Below the pieces are notes generated by a model that was not told the origin of the DNA, ran no database searches, and was given only the letters and a program-made list of their open reading frames with translations. The position numbers were made by a program, and so were the translations under genes. Shown here one piece after another: positions 4,846 through 5,533 of a stretch of 5,533 bases of DNA. This DNA is from Oscillospiraceae bacterium (lineage in GTDB: Bacteria; Bacillota; Clostridia; Oscillospirales; Acutalibacteraceae), in NCBI GenBank assembly GCA_031262125.1, contig JAISII010000016.1:1-5533 (forward strand). Direction: 5' to 3'. Position 1 is the stretch's first letter. The number at the start of each line of letters is the position of its first letter.

Positions 4846-4889
4846 AAAAAAACAAAGGAACGCCCATAACAGACGTTCCCCCGTTTTTT
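4846..4889. terminator. Terminator-like hairpin, mainly minus strand
   Basis: The 6-bp stem GGAACG (4857-4862) with CGTTCC (4874-4879) has an 11-base loop. On the minus strand it is followed at once by TTTGTTTTTTT (4856-4846), suiting termination of the M23 gene transcript. On the plus strand, six T's (4884-4889) follow after CCCG. Confidence 0.55.
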
Positions 4890-4906
4890 GAATATTAAAT
4901 TTTTAA

Positions 4907-4957
4907 ATTGCTGCCCCTATAACGGTTCGGGGGCTTGATGCAATCTTTTATTTTTTT
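4907..4957 (+). terminator. Two-part hairpin with T-rich tail
   Basis: The outer stem ATTGC/GCAAT (4907-4911, 4940-4944) and inner stem GCCCC/GGGGC (4913-4917, 4930-4934) are separated by an uneven internal loop. CTTTTATTTTTTT (4945-4957) follows on the plus strand. No plus-strand gene lies upstream for more than 800 bases, so its use as a terminator implies an unannotated plus-strand transcript. Confidence 0.5.
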
Positions 4958-4970
4958 GTTCTTAAATCCA

Positions 4971-4990
4971 GCTGCTGTGCAGCAGTTTTT
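4971..4990 (+). terminator. Short CTGCTG/CAGCAG hairpin with T-run
   Basis: CTGCTG (4972-4977) and CAGCAG (4980-4985) form a tight hairpin followed by TTTTT (4986-4990) on the plus strand. On the minus strand it lies about 30 bases after the M23 gene stop but is followed by only a short T stretch, so it would be a weak terminator for that gene. Confidence 0.45.
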
Positions 4991-5017
4991 AATCTGCCGA
5001 TAACCTAAATTTTAAAA

Positions 5018-5533
5018 CTACTCTTCCCCTGTTATCAGTGCAAGCGGGTCGCAATACTGCCCATTAACTTTAATTTCTATATGCAAATGGCTGCCCAAAG
5101 CTTCTTCACTGGGGATTTCTCCCAATGTGCCAAGCTCATCGCCTTGCTCTACGGTGTCGCCTTTGCTTACGTTAACTTCGTCCAAACCGCAGTAGTGAAT
5201 CTCATAATTATCGCACTGCACGCTTACCACGTTGCCTAAATAATCATCGGTATAAATGCCGTTTACCGTCCCGTCGGACATTGCCGATATTGCGTCGCCT
5301 GCCGCACCTTTAAAATCGGTGCCGGTGTGTGCACGGTAGTCGCCCATTGTTTCGTTTAAAACCGCCTCTTCGCTATATTCCTGAATTACGGTTTTATCCG
5401 CCAACGGGTAGCCTAAATCTTCCGAAACAGCCATAATCATTTGCAGCACACTTTGTGTAAGCGGCTCTTCATAAATTTTGGTTGTTTGCGGTTCTTGCGT
5501 TGGTTCGGGTCGTGTTTCCGAAATCACAATAAC
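5018..5533 (-). CDS. SpoIIQ-like M23 metallopeptidase (5' partial)
   Basis: C-terminal part of an M23 (LytM/peptidoglycan endopeptidase) protein. The frame stays open to the right edge, and the N-terminus, presumably a single membrane anchor, is outside; the GTG at 5525-5527 is not a convincing start. Numbering from that codon, a Pro/Glu/Thr-rich linker (6-20) leads to a helical stretch and the catalytic domain. Zinc ligands are complete: H67 and D71 in HTGTD, and H149 in SHLHIE, with H147 as catalytic His. The stretch YSEEAVLNETMGDYRAHTGTD (51-71) looks like the entrance to the SpoIIQ LytM domain, and a biotinyl-like VSKGDTVEQGDELGTLG (120-136) follows. SpoIIQ sits in the forespore membrane during engulfment and binds SpoIIIAH; Bacillus SpoIIQ has a degenerate zinc site, while clostridial ones can be intact. 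M23 membership is secure; SpoIIQ is a family-level judgement, and another membrane-anchored M23 peptidase is possible. Confidence 0.85.
   Translation of the reverse strand, partial: VIVISETRPEPTQEPQTTKIYEEPLTQSVLQMIMAVSEDLGYPLADKTVIQEYSEEAVLNETMGDYRAHTGTDFKGAAGDAISAMSDGTVNGIYTDDYLGNVVSVQCDNYEIHYCGLDEVNVSKGDTVEQGDELGTLGEIPSEEALGSHLHIEIKVNGQYCDPLALITGEE

Larger units (their letters stand above)
4808..4957 (+). ncRNA. Candidate intergenic small RNA
   Basis: Proposed transcript from the extended -10 promoter at 4773-4801. The first about 50 bases are AT-rich and unstructured, followed by hairpin GGAACG/CGTTCC (4857-4879) with CCCG and six T's, then hairpin GCCCC/GGGGC (4913-4934) flanked by ATTGC/GCAAT (4907-4911 with 4940-4944) and a T-rich tail to 4957. 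It might end at the first or the second T-run. I do not recognise an RNA family. The alternative is that the hairpins only terminate the minus-strand gene at 5018 and the promoter is a chance match. Confidence 0.3.

Noticed and set aside
1..5533. CRISPR arrays, tRNA/rRNA genes, insertion sequences, attachment sites
   Set aside because: No repeat-spacer pattern, cloverleaf, transposase fragment or terminal inverted repeats were seen; the hicAB module alone is not proof of a mobile element.

Overview
The window reads as a chromosomal segment of a Gram-positive, probably spore-forming member of the Clostridia (Oscillospiraceae-like). The reasons are strong AGGAGG-type ribosome sites, AT-rich spacers with sigma-A-type promoters, hairpin-plus-T-run terminators, an ECF vitamin/amino-acid transporter operon, a cytidylate-kinase-like protein of a family common in Firmicutes, and a SpoIIQ-like M23 peptidase. 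The taxonomic placement is inferred from gene content, not from a search.

Positions 1-2731 (+) hold a dedicated (group I) energy-coupling-factor transporter: a membrane substrate-binding S component resembling TrpP (5' end outside the window), two overlapping ATPase genes, a 145-base gap with a hairpin, the EcfT transmembrane coupler, a four-copy heptamer repeat and a strong intrinsic terminator. The S protein would bind the substrate, the two ATPases would form a heterodimer, and EcfT would couple them. The departures from consensus in the two ATPases (Lys for the switch His in the first, LSSGM for LSGGQ in the second) would fall in the same composite ATP site, predicting one degenerate and one competent site.

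Positions 2732-4047 (+) start with an AT-rich spacer with weak signs of a small RNA. A good promoter, a long imperfect leader hairpin and a cytidylate-kinase-like gene (PF13189 type) follow. Next comes a 33-codon, strongly acidic and aromatic small ORF with a near-perfect ribosome site, then a strong terminator that can work in both directions.

Positions 4069-4725 (-) hold a hicA-hicB toxin-antitoxin operon. It has a textbook promoter, and a perfect 7-5-7 inverted repeat in its spacer is the likely HicB operator. Both genes start at internal ATGs that follow strong ribosome sites.

Positions 4726-5017 contain no gene. They carry a plus-strand extended -10 promoter followed by three hairpins with T-runs: either an unannotated small RNA divergent from hicAB or clustered terminators. 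Positions 5018-5533 (-) hold the C-terminal part of a SpoIIQ-like M23 metallopeptidase with intact zinc ligands, running off the right edge.
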